Positions 1 through 9,490 of a stretch of 64,000 bases of DNA are shown here, one piece after another. Under the pieces are notes generated by a model. That model searched no databases and had not been told where the DNA came from. It saw only the letters and a list, made by a program, of their open reading frames with translations. Every line of letters starts with the position of its first letter. The stretch's first letter is position 1. The DNA is from Trichomonas vaginalis G3 (lineage: Eukaryota; Parabasalia; Trichomonadida; Trichomonadidae), in assembly GCF_026262505.1 (NCBI RefSeq), contig NC_067204.1, positions 10,983,501 to 11,047,500 on the forward strand, in the 5' to 3' direction. Made by a program: the position numbers and the translations under genes.

Positions 1-96
1 AGTGAAAGTAGTGGCAATGAAGGAAAAAGAAGAGTTAAAAACTCAGTCAGGAAGAAAGTAAAGCTTGGTCCGAGTGGGTTCTATTATGACATATAA
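1..96 (+). pseudogene. Polinton A: 3' end of the putative virion protein gene (B counterpart 43055-44161)
   Basis: The first bases encode a basic C-terminus ending ..GFYYDI, nearly identical to the last 30 residues of the 368-residue protein in copy B. Only the tail is inside the window. It lies directly upstream of the major capsid gene, as in B. Confidence 0.75.
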
Positions 97-128
97 ATCC
101 AACTATTCTATATTTTTACCCATATGAA

Positions 129-1741
129 ATGTACGCCGCTCAGAATATAACGCCAAACAGTTTTGGATGCCATGAACGGAAATGTTTCCGAATGGTATAA
201 CGAATGCGACAATGCCATTAGAAGGTCAGAAAATAGTTCCTGGAACTTACGAATATACAACTGCTGTTTCTTATGGAAACGTAGGTGAGTTTGGAGAAGG
301 TTCTTCAACAACAGTAGATATTGCTTGCGACAGGTTTCATATTATTTCTATTGACAACTCATTCTTATACGTGGAACAAGACATTGAAATAAAACCTTCT
401 GCCAAGTTGTCTGACAAGAAAGGTTGCAATGGAATTTTCTATGTCGGATACCAATATGCTCCAGAAGTTTTCATGGGATATAAGATATATTCTAACTCTG
501 ACTTAGTTCAAACAGTAACATGGGCAAACTATGAATGGTTCGCTTTGAGAAACTCAGTACAACCACAAGCTAGAGAACAAACAGACCAGTATGCAACTAT
601 TGAGAAAATAAGAAGACTTGATCCTAACGTTCCAGGAGTTTATGTTAACCTTTCTGGTTCAGATGGAACTGCTGCCACTAAAGTAAAACTGAAACTTAGA
701 GTTCCTTTGTCATCTTTCCTCATCTTCAGGTTTTAAGATACTTGCCAAACTGGGCAGGAAAAATTTCTATCGAACTTACTCCAAGCAAAAATAACTTAGT
801 CATTGCACCAACACAAGACCCATTCACTATTACAGACGTAAAGGGAACAAATCAAACGTCATTCGCCAAATTTTGCAAAGACAAAGTTGACTTAGACTTT
901 GGTTTCTCAAACTTCAACAATGAAGTAAACTATTATTTCAATGCTGCTGGAACTGCTTGGGACACAGTTAAGTTTACATGCGAACAGTTTGAATGCAAGA
1001 GAATAGAAAGCAGACTTGCAGTCTATATGTTGGACCCAGATATTTCAAATGCTTTAGCTGCCAAATATATTGCAGTTCCACTTATGTTCCCTATACACCA
1101 AATATCTGTCAAAGACTTTGCAGGTGAAGTTGGAAACCAAAATCCAGGAGCCGCAGGTGCAAGAACAGATATTGCTTTAACAACTGCAATGAAAACATGC
1201 AGATACTATGTTTGTACTGTTCAGACGAACTATAAATGACTATTCTTGTTTCTACAACCCTGGTATTAAATATCATATAAACATAGATGGCAAATATTAT
1301 CCAAGAGAAGAATATTCTACAGTTGAGGATATGAGGTCATACAACTTGACATTAGATGCTATGAACTTTAACAACAACTTCACAACAACCATTAACCCTG
1401 AAATGCAAAGTTCTATTATGCCATATGTGAAAGTATGGACTCATACAGGAGGTCAAAAAACTCAATATACAAATGGAGACCGTTCAAACTTTTGGCTTGG
1501 CATTCCATTTGCTGACTCAGAAGACTTTATGGGTGGTATTTCAACTGTTGGTACTGTACAAATACAATATACTGGTGACAGAGACGGTCCAGATGAATTG
1601 AAAGCAAAGAAGTTTACAAAACCAATAGCACTTTTCACGGAAGATGCTCTTTTGAAGATTCGTTCGATGAAACCTGCTGGGGCTCCTCAGATTGGCATAA
1701 CGACAGCTTCCATCGAGCAGATTTTGGCAGCAGGTCAGTAA
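129..1741 (+). pseudogene. Polinton A: major capsid protein (double jelly-roll) remnant
   Basis: The region matches the copy B capsid gene at 44194-45800 throughout. Features typical of Polinton hexon-type proteins are visible: a PGTYEY start to the first jelly roll, IDNSFLYVEQDIEIKPS, a VGYQY/MGYKIYS stretch, and a second domain containing RFLRYLPNWAGKI-like and YMLDPDISNA segments. In the family, this protein trimerises to form the icosahedral shell. The ATG at 129 follows a TTTTTA leader, the start arrangement shared by the element's structural genes. It is broken as a reading frame. Family assignment rests on remembered similarity, not a search. Confidence 0.8.
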
Positions 1742-2054
1742 GTTGTTCTTGAACTGACTTCTCTCCGTCAAATATTGACAGTACGCCAGTTTTGACATAA
1801 TATTGTATTATAAACTTTCCTTTAGTAATATCTGTAAGTTTTGAAGTTATATTTTTGTCTGCTTCAAGAACTTTCACCATTTCAGTTATACCAACTTTCT
1901 TTGCTTTATGAAAATATTTTGGTTCAGCAAAGACTGCTATTCTATAACATTTTCCATTGTTTGTGTAAAGAACTATTCTGTCAATGTATTTGTATTGTTT
2001 GTGAGTATAAACTTTGTTTTGCTTCAATTCAAAGAGATATCCGAATACGTCCAT
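1635..2054 (-). CDS. Polinton A: small unknown protein, convergent with the capsid gene
   Basis: A 139-residue reading frame starts MDVFGYLFELKQNKVY and runs into the antisense of the capsid gene's 3' end. The N-terminal 80 residues are conserved in copy B (45867-46112), which supports a real gene. The overlapping tail (about 107 bases over the capsid gene) may not be functional. I see no known domain. The composition is mixed alpha/beta, lysine-rich and soluble. Confidence 0.5.
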   Translation of the reverse strand: MDVFGYLFELKQNKVYTHKQYKYIDRIVLYTNNGKCYRIAVFAEPKYFHKAKKVGITEMVKVLEADKNITSKLTDITKGKFIIQYYVKTGVLSIFDGEKSVQEQLTDLLPKSARWKLSLCQSEEPQQVSSNESSKEHLP

Positions 2055-2072
2055 CTTTTTATTCTAAGTAAA

Positions 2073-2649
2073 ATGTCATTTCCGAAAAATAGAAGCGTAA
2101 GTGTTTCAAAAGGTTTAATGGCGGTGGCAGATGTGAAGTTAAATTCACCAACTCAAACAAACAGTCAAAGTGTTATTGTCAATGTCAAAGACAGAGATGT
2201 TGAAGTGGGGAAACCATACGAAGACGAAGATGTATAACAATTGTTCCTGTAAAAGAACCAACATATCCTGAAGTTAACAGAGACTTAAGTTCTGTTGCAG
2301 ATATTCGAAATGACTACCAACAACTGAAAGACAACTTCAAACTCAGGAGAAGATTTGTCAAGCTTTAAGTATAATGTTAAACTTGGTCGAACACAACCCT
2401 GTAAAAGTGAACTCATATGTCATTGCACCTCATGAAGTTTTGAAAGAACTATTGAAACTTTTGACAGAGGCAGACGATATAAACATCAAAGAAATAGAAC
2501 CCGACATTAGTTGCTGTGGTGTTTCATATAATGTCATTGACAAGATATACGTTATGAAAGGAGGTGAAACGTTGAACTTAAAATATAGTTTCCCAGACGT
2601 TATAAAAATATTTGACGACCACAACATTTCATTAAAATTTATTTGCTAA
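2073..2649 (+). pseudogene. Polinton A: unknown protein between the two capsid genes (remnant)
   Basis: This is homologous to 46131-46706 in copy B. The start MSFPKNRSVSVSKG follows a TTTTTA leader. The middle is acidic, with a helical stretch (LKELLKLLTEADD), and the end is DDHNISLKF. The position between the major and minor capsid genes suggests a virion or assembly role, by context only. It is broken in this copy. Confidence 0.55.
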
Positions 2650-2653
2650 GTAA

Positions 2654-3449
2654 ATGGCAGAAGACATAATGGTTTATACTATTACGACTAAAAACCCTGA
2701 GTCATATAATTCTATAACAACAAACTTACAAAGTCCTCAAGGACGATATTGTAAACTAACCTTAAACACAATGACGACTAAAGCCTGTTTTGCTCTTTTG
2801 ACACCAGAAGACTTTATTGTTGTGAATGGTAAAAAATACTCCTTTGAAGATACTTACTCAGATATACCACCACAGGTTTTGTTGACTTATTTAATACTTT
2901 AAGTACGGTGTAACATGTGCTGCAACTAGAGCAGGTTTCATTATGTTTGGATGTCCGACTGAGTTTACTATAAACGATATGAGCTATAATACAAAACTTA
3001 TTTCTGGTTTTTACTACCAACAGTTTCCTATAACAGGAAAAAGTGTCATACAAGGAATGTCTATTCCATTGACATTAAGCACACCAATCTTATATATTGT
3101 TTCAAACTTAGGTTCAAAGTGTTATTCGAATGTCGACAGAAACTATTATGACCAAAAGATACTTATGCGTATAAACAATACTTTCTCTGCTGGTTTGCCT
3201 ATTGTTCATTCGAATGCAGAATTTTCACCTTAGTGAACTCAAACACTTTGGCAAGTATAACGTTGACATTAGTTGACGCAAACTTTGTTTCCTGTAAAAC
3301 TTTTATGTCCTATGTATTTGTCAATGACGGCAGAAAGTTTCGAATTGGAAGATGCAACTGGTGAAAGTATTGTATTACAAGAACAACTTCAACAACAAAT
3401 AGCTCAAGAACAACAAATGCAACAAATGGAACAACAAAGTCAAGAATAA
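2654..3449 (+). pseudogene. Polinton A: minor capsid (penton-like) protein remnant
   Basis: This is homologous to the 262-residue protein at 46711-47499 in copy B. It begins MAEDIMVYTITTKNP and ends in a glutamine-rich tail. The conserved segments (MFGCPTEF, a YNTKLISGFYYQQFP-like strand and DANFVPVKLLCPMYLSM) are of the type expected for Polinton minor capsid proteins, which form vertices beside the double-jelly-roll shell. It lies immediately downstream of the previous gene with a 4-base gap. It is broken here. Confidence 0.7.
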
Positions 3450-3479
3450 AAAAATAATATTTTTTTTATTTTTATAAAA

Positions 3480-4708
3480 ATGTACAGAATAGATGTTTCA
3501 GATTTTTATGACTTCCAAGCATTCAGAAATATGTGTCCATTTAGAGACTATAACAAAGCAGTCGAGAATTTGAAACGTTTAGTCATTATTGTTGACTCTG
3601 CCCCAGAATGTTATGTCATGAAAGAATGGATGTTGTCTTTAACAAACCAAGAGCAACAATAGTGTCTGAACAAGAATGTAGACAGAAACTTAAGAAAATA
3701 AAAGTCGTACAAGTTGGCATGAAGATGTTAGATGCTTGGGATATCTTATTGTCAAAGTTAGAAGATTTTTCAGTTCGAGGTATAAAGTTTATACACCTTC
3801 TCCAAACTTCTATTCTATCTTCACTGGATATAATATGAACAAGTAGAATGGAAAGAAAATATTATAGAAGCTTGGTTAGACCATGTCAAAGAAATTATAT
3901 GCAATGGAAACGAAAAATTATGAGTATATCTTATGTTGGTTTGCAAACATCTTACAACATCCAAGTGCTAAAAATGAAACTGCTCTCATTATAATTGGAA
4001 AACAAGGAACTGGTAAGAACACATTCTTTACAGATATTTTGTGCAAACTGTTAGAAGGTTATTCGAATCCGAATATGACAAACTTAGAAAACATCTGTGG
4101 CAAGTTTAACTCCTCAATAGAGAATATGAAACTTATAGTTTGCAATGAACTTCAAAGTATAGATACAACAAAAGTTTTGAACTCAGATGCTTTGAAGAGT
4201 CTTATAACAGACAAAGTTGGAGTTGTTGAAAGAAAGTATAAAGACCAAAAGTTTGTGAAAATATTGCAAACTTCATTATGGTTTCAAACAATGTTGTTCC
4301 GATGAAGTTAGAAAGTTCTGACAGAAGATATGTAGTTGTCAGAACGTCAGATTCTCATATGCAAGATACAGAATATTTTGACGACTTAGCAGAAACTTTG
4401 ACATCTGACTTTTACAACCACTTGTTCTCATACTTTATGACATTAGATATTTCTAAGTTCAATCCAAGACAAATTCCACATACCGAAGAGAGACAAACAT
4501 TGTTAGAAGCAAACAAGAGTGTATATGAACTGTTCATAGATGAAACTGACTTTGTGTCATTAGATGAAAGTCATTGTACGATTCGTATAAACAATATTGT
4601 CAAGAATATGGTTATATGGCAGCTTCTAAACGAACATTCTTGGCAAATGTCAAAAGTCTTTTAGATGTTCAGAATGGTGTATATACAAAGAAAAATTTTT
4701 CTGAGTAA
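3480..4708 (+). pseudogene. Polinton A: superfamily 3 (D5-like) helicase remnant
   Basis: The region encodes a P-loop helicase of the SF3/D5 type. Walker A is IIIGKQGTGKNTF, followed by a CNELQSID segment (Walker B region), a motif C-like VSNN sensor and a YVVVRTSD segment. Such helicases unwind DNA in NCLDV, virophage and phage replication. In copy B the same slot holds an unrelated HNH endonuclease gene (47529-48113), yet both are flanked by the same upstream TTTTTATAAAA leader and the same downstream gene. So this looks like a swapped module. The reading frame is broken. Confidence 0.75.
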
Positions 4709-4745
4709 ATTTTAAAAAAAAATATTTTTTTATCCGATAGAAAAG

Positions 4746-5164
4746 ATGACAAAATTCATCTCAGTAAACAAGTACATGTCAGGACTTAAAGAAGAACTAG
4801 ACCCATTCACATATTTGAATGTTTACTTCTACCATTTTGAAAAGTCTTCATTCAGCAAAGTTTGGAACATCGAACCAGTTAAGTTTGCTATTGTGACTAA
4901 AAATGGTGCGAATTTGAAGACTTAGACATAGAAGGTTTGTTAGCAGTCAAAGAAAGTTTTGACAGAAGGTTCTCAAAACCTTAAAGAAGGCAAAGCATAC
5001 AAACTTGTTATACCTTATGAACCAAAGAAAGCAGACGACTATGAATATTATGAGTCTAAGATAGTTGAAGTTCAAGGTAAATTGGGTAAAAGATTTTAGA
5101 GTCTAAGCCAGTGTTTACTCCTAAAGAGGAAGAGAACATTGACATTGACCCAGAAATGTTCTAA
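4746..5164 (+). pseudogene. Polinton A: unknown 139-residue-class protein (remnant)
   Basis: This is homologous to 48155-48573 in B: start MTKFISVNKYM, middle FYHFEKS..KVWNIEPVKFAIVTKNG, acidic end IDIDPEMF. It has no known domain. The ATG follows a TTTTTATCCGATAG leader. The frame is broken here. Confidence 0.5.
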
Positions 5165-5180
5165 AAATAAAATTTTATTT

Positions 5181-5633
5181 TTACATGTCAAATTTCTTTT
5201 TCTCTGGAACTGGTTCAGGTTCTTTCTTCTCTTCTTCTACTTTCTTTTCTTTCTTTTCTTTCTTCTTCTTTTCTGGTGGAGTTATGTCAAATTTGGCGCA
5301 ACTATATTTATGTAAAAGTTCTTTGTCCTTTAATAGCTCATCTATTCTGTTTTCTATTTCATCTTCAAGAACAGCGCATGTGTCTTCTTTGCATTCTAAG
5401 AAGTTTTGTTGGACTTCATCTCTCCAAGAGGCGTCATCTCTGTCAACAAGTCTGTCATTGACAAATTTTAAGACTGCTCTGCTTAATGTTTTATGGTTCT
5501 TGTCATATTCCCAGAAACAGAACTTTAGAACAAATTCACCTTTCTTGTTTACACTATGTAAGATTTTATGGTCGACAGATGTTTTGCTGTCGAAAAGCTT
5601 GTCTCGAATATAGATAGCGAAATCGCTAGGCAT
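5181..5633 (-). CDS. Polinton A: unknown protein with KKKEKKEKKVEEEKKE tail
   Basis: A 150-residue frame that looks whole. The N-terminus is MPSDFAIYIRDKLFD, followed by a globular region with FCFWEYDKNHKT, then an acidic/coiled segment (LEDEIENRIDELLKDKELL) and a highly charged Lys/Glu tail with prolines ending KKKFDM. It is about 95% identical to the copy B protein at 48590-49045. It is convergent with the upstream gene and divergent from the ATPase gene, so the short AT-rich gap 5634-5668 is a two-way promoter. Function unknown. Confidence 0.65.
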   Translation of the reverse strand: MPSDFAIYIRDKLFDSKTSVDHKILHSVNKKGEFVLKFCFWEYDKNHKTLSRAVLKFVNDRLVDRDDASWRDEVQQNFLECKEDTCAVLEDEIENRIDELLKDKELLHKYSCAKFDITPPEKKKKEKKEKKVEEEKKEPEPVPEKKKFDM

Positions 5634-5668
5634 TTTCTAAAAGAAAAAATTTTAATTTTTCTAAAAAA

Positions 5669-6543
5669 TATTAGAAAAAAAGTTTGCTGACATTGACAAG
5701 AAATTTGAGAATGTTTTAAACAAGAACAAGGTGAAGTTAGAAAATGCTCAGATAAAGCCTATACATGAAAAGTTCTTATTTGCTCAGAATGGTATAACAG
5801 GTCTAATCTGCACCACCTGGTCGGGTAAAGACTTTCACTTATCTTAAAATGGCTGCACAACAACAAGAAACTAGATGAGAAGAACCCATTCTATGAGTTA
5901 GTAGTCATTTGTTCGACTTCTGGTCAATTTGACCAAACCGTCAATTCGTTCAAAGATATTATAAAGAAGTCTAAGTTAGTATGTATAAAGGATACTGAGT
6001 TGTTAGATTGGATAAAGAAGTACCAAAGAAGAGTTTTGAAGTATAATGCTATAAATGAGTATATTAAATTCTAAGTTTAAAGACCCAAATGAGGAAATGC
6101 AGAGAATATTAGAGAAGAAACACTTCAGAAACAAACAGAAAGAGATAGAATACATTTCGAAGAAATTGCAATCTTACGATTGGAAGACATACCCTCATAG
6201 ATGTCTTCTTATCTTAGATGATTTCGCCTCTCATCCTTTGTTAAAGAACAGAGAACAAGACATGTGTCGAATTCTTAAGAAGCTCAGACACTTTAACATC
6301 TCAGTCGTAATATGTGTACAGACAGCAAAGAGTTTAAGTAAGGATGTTAAAAGAATACTTACTGACATTATACTTTTCCCCGGATTGTCCGAAGACGATT
6401 TCATGGAACTTATGAAAGAGTCCATGGCAGGTAAGTTTGACAGACATGAACTATGGGAGAAGTACAAAGTCATACAAGACCCTCATACTTCTTTCAGAAT
6501 TCATATCTACGCAAACAAAGTTCAAATTGTAAAAAGTCAATAA
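5669..6543 (+). pseudogene. Polinton A: FtsK/HerA-type packaging ATPase remnant
   Basis: This is homologous to the 290-residue ATPase at 49082-49954 in B. The C-terminal half, with a Walker B-like LLILDDFASHP and a sensor-like VVICVQTAKS, is easily recognised. The family pumps viral DNA into capsids (A32-like packaging ATPase). It is broken here. Confidence 0.75.
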
Positions 6544-6558
6544 AAATAAAGAGTTCAT

Positions 6559-7383
6559 CTACCCTACTTGTTTGAAGTTGTCAAAATACTCTGTTATTTT
6601 TTCTTTCAGTAGCGGTAAGTCTTCTTTGAATGTAAGTATTGTACAACCTTTCATATCATAGTGTGTTTGAGGTAACGTATCTTGAACTATTTGTTTCACA
6701 TCTTCATTTGGGGTCATTGAAATCGGTAAGTTTTCGCGATAGAACCAATTTCTGTCAGATTTGTAAATCTTAGCAAGGTCGTAAAAGCTTTTGTTGTTTC
6801 TTCTGACTAAATGCAACATAACCATATCTTTATCTTCTTCATTTTCCATCTCTTCAGTATAAATCATATACTTATAGTTCTTTTCCTTTCCTTTTGGTAC
6901 CGAACGTGGTATTCTTTTCTGAATGCTTTTGTCTTTTGCTTCAAGCTTGTTCTCTAGCTCTTCACGTTCTTGTCTATGAATTTCGTCAAGAAGTCTGTAA
7001 ATATTCCAAGCATAACGAGGCGAAGCCCACATTGCAACAGCATTTACAAGAAGTCTATGTACATAATATCCTCTCAAGCCGTTTGGCAATTTTTCACGAT
7101 TTTCGTACGGAATCTCTTCTCTCGGTTTTCCGAGGGAAGCAAGCATATGAGGAAATTCTTCTAAAAGTTCTTTTGTCTGTTGGTTTTCAAACCAATGATA
7201 TGCTTGCTTTGTAGAACGAAGAGCATTCAAAATACTTTGCATTTGGTACATATCGTCTTTGACCGAACGAATGAGACGGAGTTGTTTGTTAAACTGTATG
7301 TACTCATATTCTTCATTTATAGCTTCATGAACGATAGCAGTTGTTGTGTTCTCTGTTGTTGACATATCTGTCTTTACATACAA
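6559..7383 (-). CDS. Polinton A: KilA-N-type DNA-binding protein
   Basis: A 274-residue frame that looks whole. The central part PNGLRGYYVHRLLVNAVAMWASPRYAWNIYRLLDEI has the pattern of a KilA-N domain, which typically has a 'YVHP.LA..IA.W.SP.FA..V' core. It is followed by a charged linker and a C-terminal domain resembling those behind KilA-N/MSV199 domains in large DNA viruses. Such proteins bind DNA and may act as regulators. The likely start is the second Met (MSTTENT, about 7365), since MYVKT lies in a leader shared with the next cassette. Copy B keeps only a short remnant (49970-50030). A further fragment is duplicated at 8181-8317. Confidence 0.65.
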   Translation of the reverse strand: MYVKTDMSTTENTTTAIVHEAINEEYEYIQFNKQLRLIRSVKDDMYQMQSILNALRSTKQAYHWFENQQTKELLEEFPHMLASLGKPREEIPYENREKLPNGLRGYYVHRLLVNAVAMWASPRYAWNIYRLLDEIHRQEREELENKLEAKDKSIQKRIPRSVPKGKEKNYKYMIYTEEMENEEDKDMVMLHLVRRNNKSFYDLAKIYKSDRNWFYRENLPISMTPNEDVKQIVQDTLPQTHYDMKGCTILTFKEDLPLLKEKITEYFDNFKQVG

Positions 7384-7430
7384 AATAAAAAAATAAATAA
7401 AAATAAAACTAACTTATTTTTTCTGACTTT
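7384..7430 (-). promoter_or_regulatory. Shared cassette leader (first copy)
   Basis: A TA-rich leader reading, on the minus strand, TTAGTTTTATTT...TATTTTGTATGTAAAGA precedes the KilA-N gene. Near-identical copies stand upstream of the genes at 7454-8084 and 9491-10357, and a gene-less copy is at about 10600-10660. Repetition upstream of unrelated genes suggests a promoter carried with each accessory cassette. Confidence 0.5.
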
Positions 7431-7453
7431 CACAAAAGACCAAAATAAACGCT

Positions 7454-8084
7454 TTACATGTATTTTTCAGCAACTTCGTCAAATAATTTTATAGCTTTAT
7501 CTATCTCATCTACTTCAAACGTTTCTTTACCTTTTATGGGAGCACCATACATTTTCTCAAACTTTTCAAGTAGTTCTGTTTCTGCAGCTCTCATATCATT
7601 AACAAACACAACCTTGACTCTATTGACTGTACTGTCATATCTTTGAGTATATATTATATGTTCTTCCTATCTTATATCTCTTTGTATTGAAGTCCTTCGG
7701 TTTCTGAACGATATAAAGTAAGCCTTCACTGCAACGTTCTGAGTCGAATGAACCATATGTTATGAAGTTATATCCAACAACTGGGTCTAACCATAACAAA
7801 ACTATTGGTATAAGACTTTTGTCGATGAGATATGCTGCAGTTCCATAGAATCTTACCGATATCATAAGCTCAGGATTTCTTGTCAAAATTTTCTGAGTTG
7901 AAGCAATTCTAACCCAGTCCTTTGTTTTCTTTCCAGATGGAAATATAATGTCTGACAAAGAATATTTGTTGTATTTCTTTGAGTATCTTACGTTTAAATC
8001 ACCTATTCTAACCAATTTGGTGTCATTGTCTATCTTTCTAACTGTTTCAAACTCAATGTTTGACATATATGTCTTTACATACAA
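7454..8084 (-). pseudogene. Polinton A: KilA-N/T5orf172-type (Bro-like) protein remnant
   Basis: The N-terminal part (SLSDIIFPSGKKTKDWVRI..TQKIL) resembles a KilA-N domain. The following GLLYIVQKPKD..RYKIGRTYN is the signature of the T5orf172/GIY-YIG-like domain (YxV...YKIGxT), and the end keeps the AAETELLEKF..GKETFEV pattern typical of that domain's C-terminus. Related baculovirus Bro and phage antirepressor-like proteins bind DNA or act as nucleases. The upstream leader is shared with the neighbouring KilA-N gene. It is absent from this position in B. The frame is broken. Confidence 0.65.
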
Positions 8085-8130
8085 AATAAAAAAATAAATA
8101 AAATAAAACTAACTTTATTTTTTCTATCTT
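8085..8130 (-). promoter_or_regulatory. Shared cassette leader (second copy)
   Basis: This is the same TA-rich leader as at 7384-7430, here upstream of the T5orf172-type gene. On the plus strand it runs into TCTATCTTAAGGAAATTCATGAAA, a junction also found after the leader copies near 10400 and 10660. Confidence 0.5.
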
Positions 8131-8180
8131 AAGGAAATTCATGAAATTTGGTCATTTTTCAATAAAAATATATTTTAGGT

Positions 8181-8317
8181 GAAGCCCACATTGCAACAGC
8201 ATTTACAAGAAGTCTATGTACATAATATCCTTTCAAACCGTTTGGCAATTTTTCATGATTTTCATACGGAATCTCTTCTCTCGGTTTTCCGAGGGAAGCA
8301 AGCATATGAGGAAATTC
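8181..8317 (-). repeat. Duplicated fragment of the KilA-N gene
   Basis: About 137 bases match the interior of the KilA-N gene at about 7020-7155 with only a few differences. The match ends abruptly in the AT-rich accessory-region repeat (TTCATGAAATTTGG...). It is a partial gene duplicate inside the repeat zone. Confidence 0.8.
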
Positions 8318-8362
8318 ATGAAATTTGGTCATTTTTCAGCAAAAATATATTTTAGGGTAGAT

Positions 8363-8376
8363 GGTTAGATCTAACC
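8363..8376. repeat. AGATCT-centred palindrome, type copy (13 in element A)
   Basis: GGTTAGATCTAACC is a perfect 14-base palindrome. Related copies GGT(T/G)AGATCT(A/C)ACC stand at about 8577, 8705, 9016, 9193, 9371, 10464, 10711, 10963, 11166, 11565, 12299 and 13310. All keep the AGATCT centre. They are embedded in longer imperfect inverted repeats (TAGGGTAGA...TCTACCCTA). Four B counterparts (50061, 50190, 51259, 51419) carry ATATCT/AGATAT instead. Confidence 0.85.
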
Positions 8377-8407
8377 TGTTTTCTCACCTCATGAATTTTC
8401 ATGATTT

Positions 8408-9165
8408 CTTCGTACATGTTTTGTCAAACATGAACGTAAATGTTTTGTCAAGACTTCTTCGTAAATGTTTTGTCAAACATGAACGTATATGTTTTGTCAA
8501 GACTTCTTCGTAAATGTTTTGTCAAGACTTCTTCGTAATGAGCGTAAATCAGACAAAAATAATGTTTAGGGTAGAAGGTTAGATCTCACCTGTTTTCTCA
8601 CCTGTTTTCTCACCTCATGAATTTTCATGATTTCATCGTACATGTTTTGTCAAGACTTCTTCGTAATGAGCGTAAATCAGACAAAAATAATGTTTAGGGT
8701 AGAAGGTTAGATCTCACCTGTTTTCTAACCTGTTTTCTCACCTCATGAATTTTCATGATTTCATCGTACATGTTTTGTCAAGACTTCTTCGTACATGTTT
8801 TGTCAAGACTTCTTCGTAAATGTTTTGTCAAGACTTCTTCGTAAATGTTTTGTCAAACATGAACGTAAATGTTTTGTCAAAACTTCTTCGTACATGTTTT
8901 GTCAAGACTTCTTCGTAATGAACGTATATGTTTTGTCAAGACTTCTTCGTAAATGTTTTGTCAAGACTTCTTCGTAATGAGCGTAAATCAGACAAAAATA
9001 ATGTTTAGGGTAGAAGGTTAGATCTCACCTGTTTTCTCACCTGTTTTCTCACCTCATGAATTTTCATGATTTCTTCGTACATGTTTTGTCAAACATGAAC
9101 GTACATGTTTTGTCAAGACTTCTTCGTAAATGTTTTGTCAAAACTTCTTCGTAATGAGCGTAAAT
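8408..9165 (+). repeat. Minisatellite: TGTTTTGTCAAGACTTCTTCG family
   Basis: A complex array of 22-28 base units of the type (A/T)ATGTTTTGTCAA(G)ACTTCTTCGT, alternating with AACATGAACGT variants. It is interrupted by a longer higher-order unit (CGTAAATCAGACAAAAATAATGTTTAGGGTAGAAGG plus a palindrome centred on AGATCT). The same family occurs in inverted orientation at 10748-11130, so the gene at 9491-10357 sits between opposing arrays. No gene is evident in 8318-9490. Confidence 0.85.
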
Positions 9166-9490
9166 CAGACAAAAATAATGTTTAGGGTAGAAGGTTAGAT
9201 CTCACCTGTTTTCTAACCTGTTTTCTACCCCAGTTATTTTATAAGCGTTTCACATGGTAAACGTTATTTTTTAAATTTTGTGAAAACTCAACGGTTTGAC
9301 ACATGCCCTAAAAATTATTTTACTCAGAATTTTGTTGCTGAATTCAGCAAAAATAATGTTTAGGGTAGAAGGTGAGATCTCACCCGTTTTCTCACCTGTT
9401 TTCTCACCCCAGTTTTTTCACAAGCGTTTTACATGAATTGTACGATGTATATTTGAAATTCTAAACAGTTTCGTAGCTTCTATTCTTCTT

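Noticed and set aside
5185-5613. Plus-strand Ser/Phe-rich open frame (and its B counterpart at 48594-49025)
   Set aside because: Antisense shadow of the Lys/Glu-rich minus-strand gene, created by purine-rich codons.
8408-9165. CRISPR-like array
   Set aside because: Units vary in length and have no unique spacers between identical repeats; the context is a eukaryotic Polinton minisatellite.
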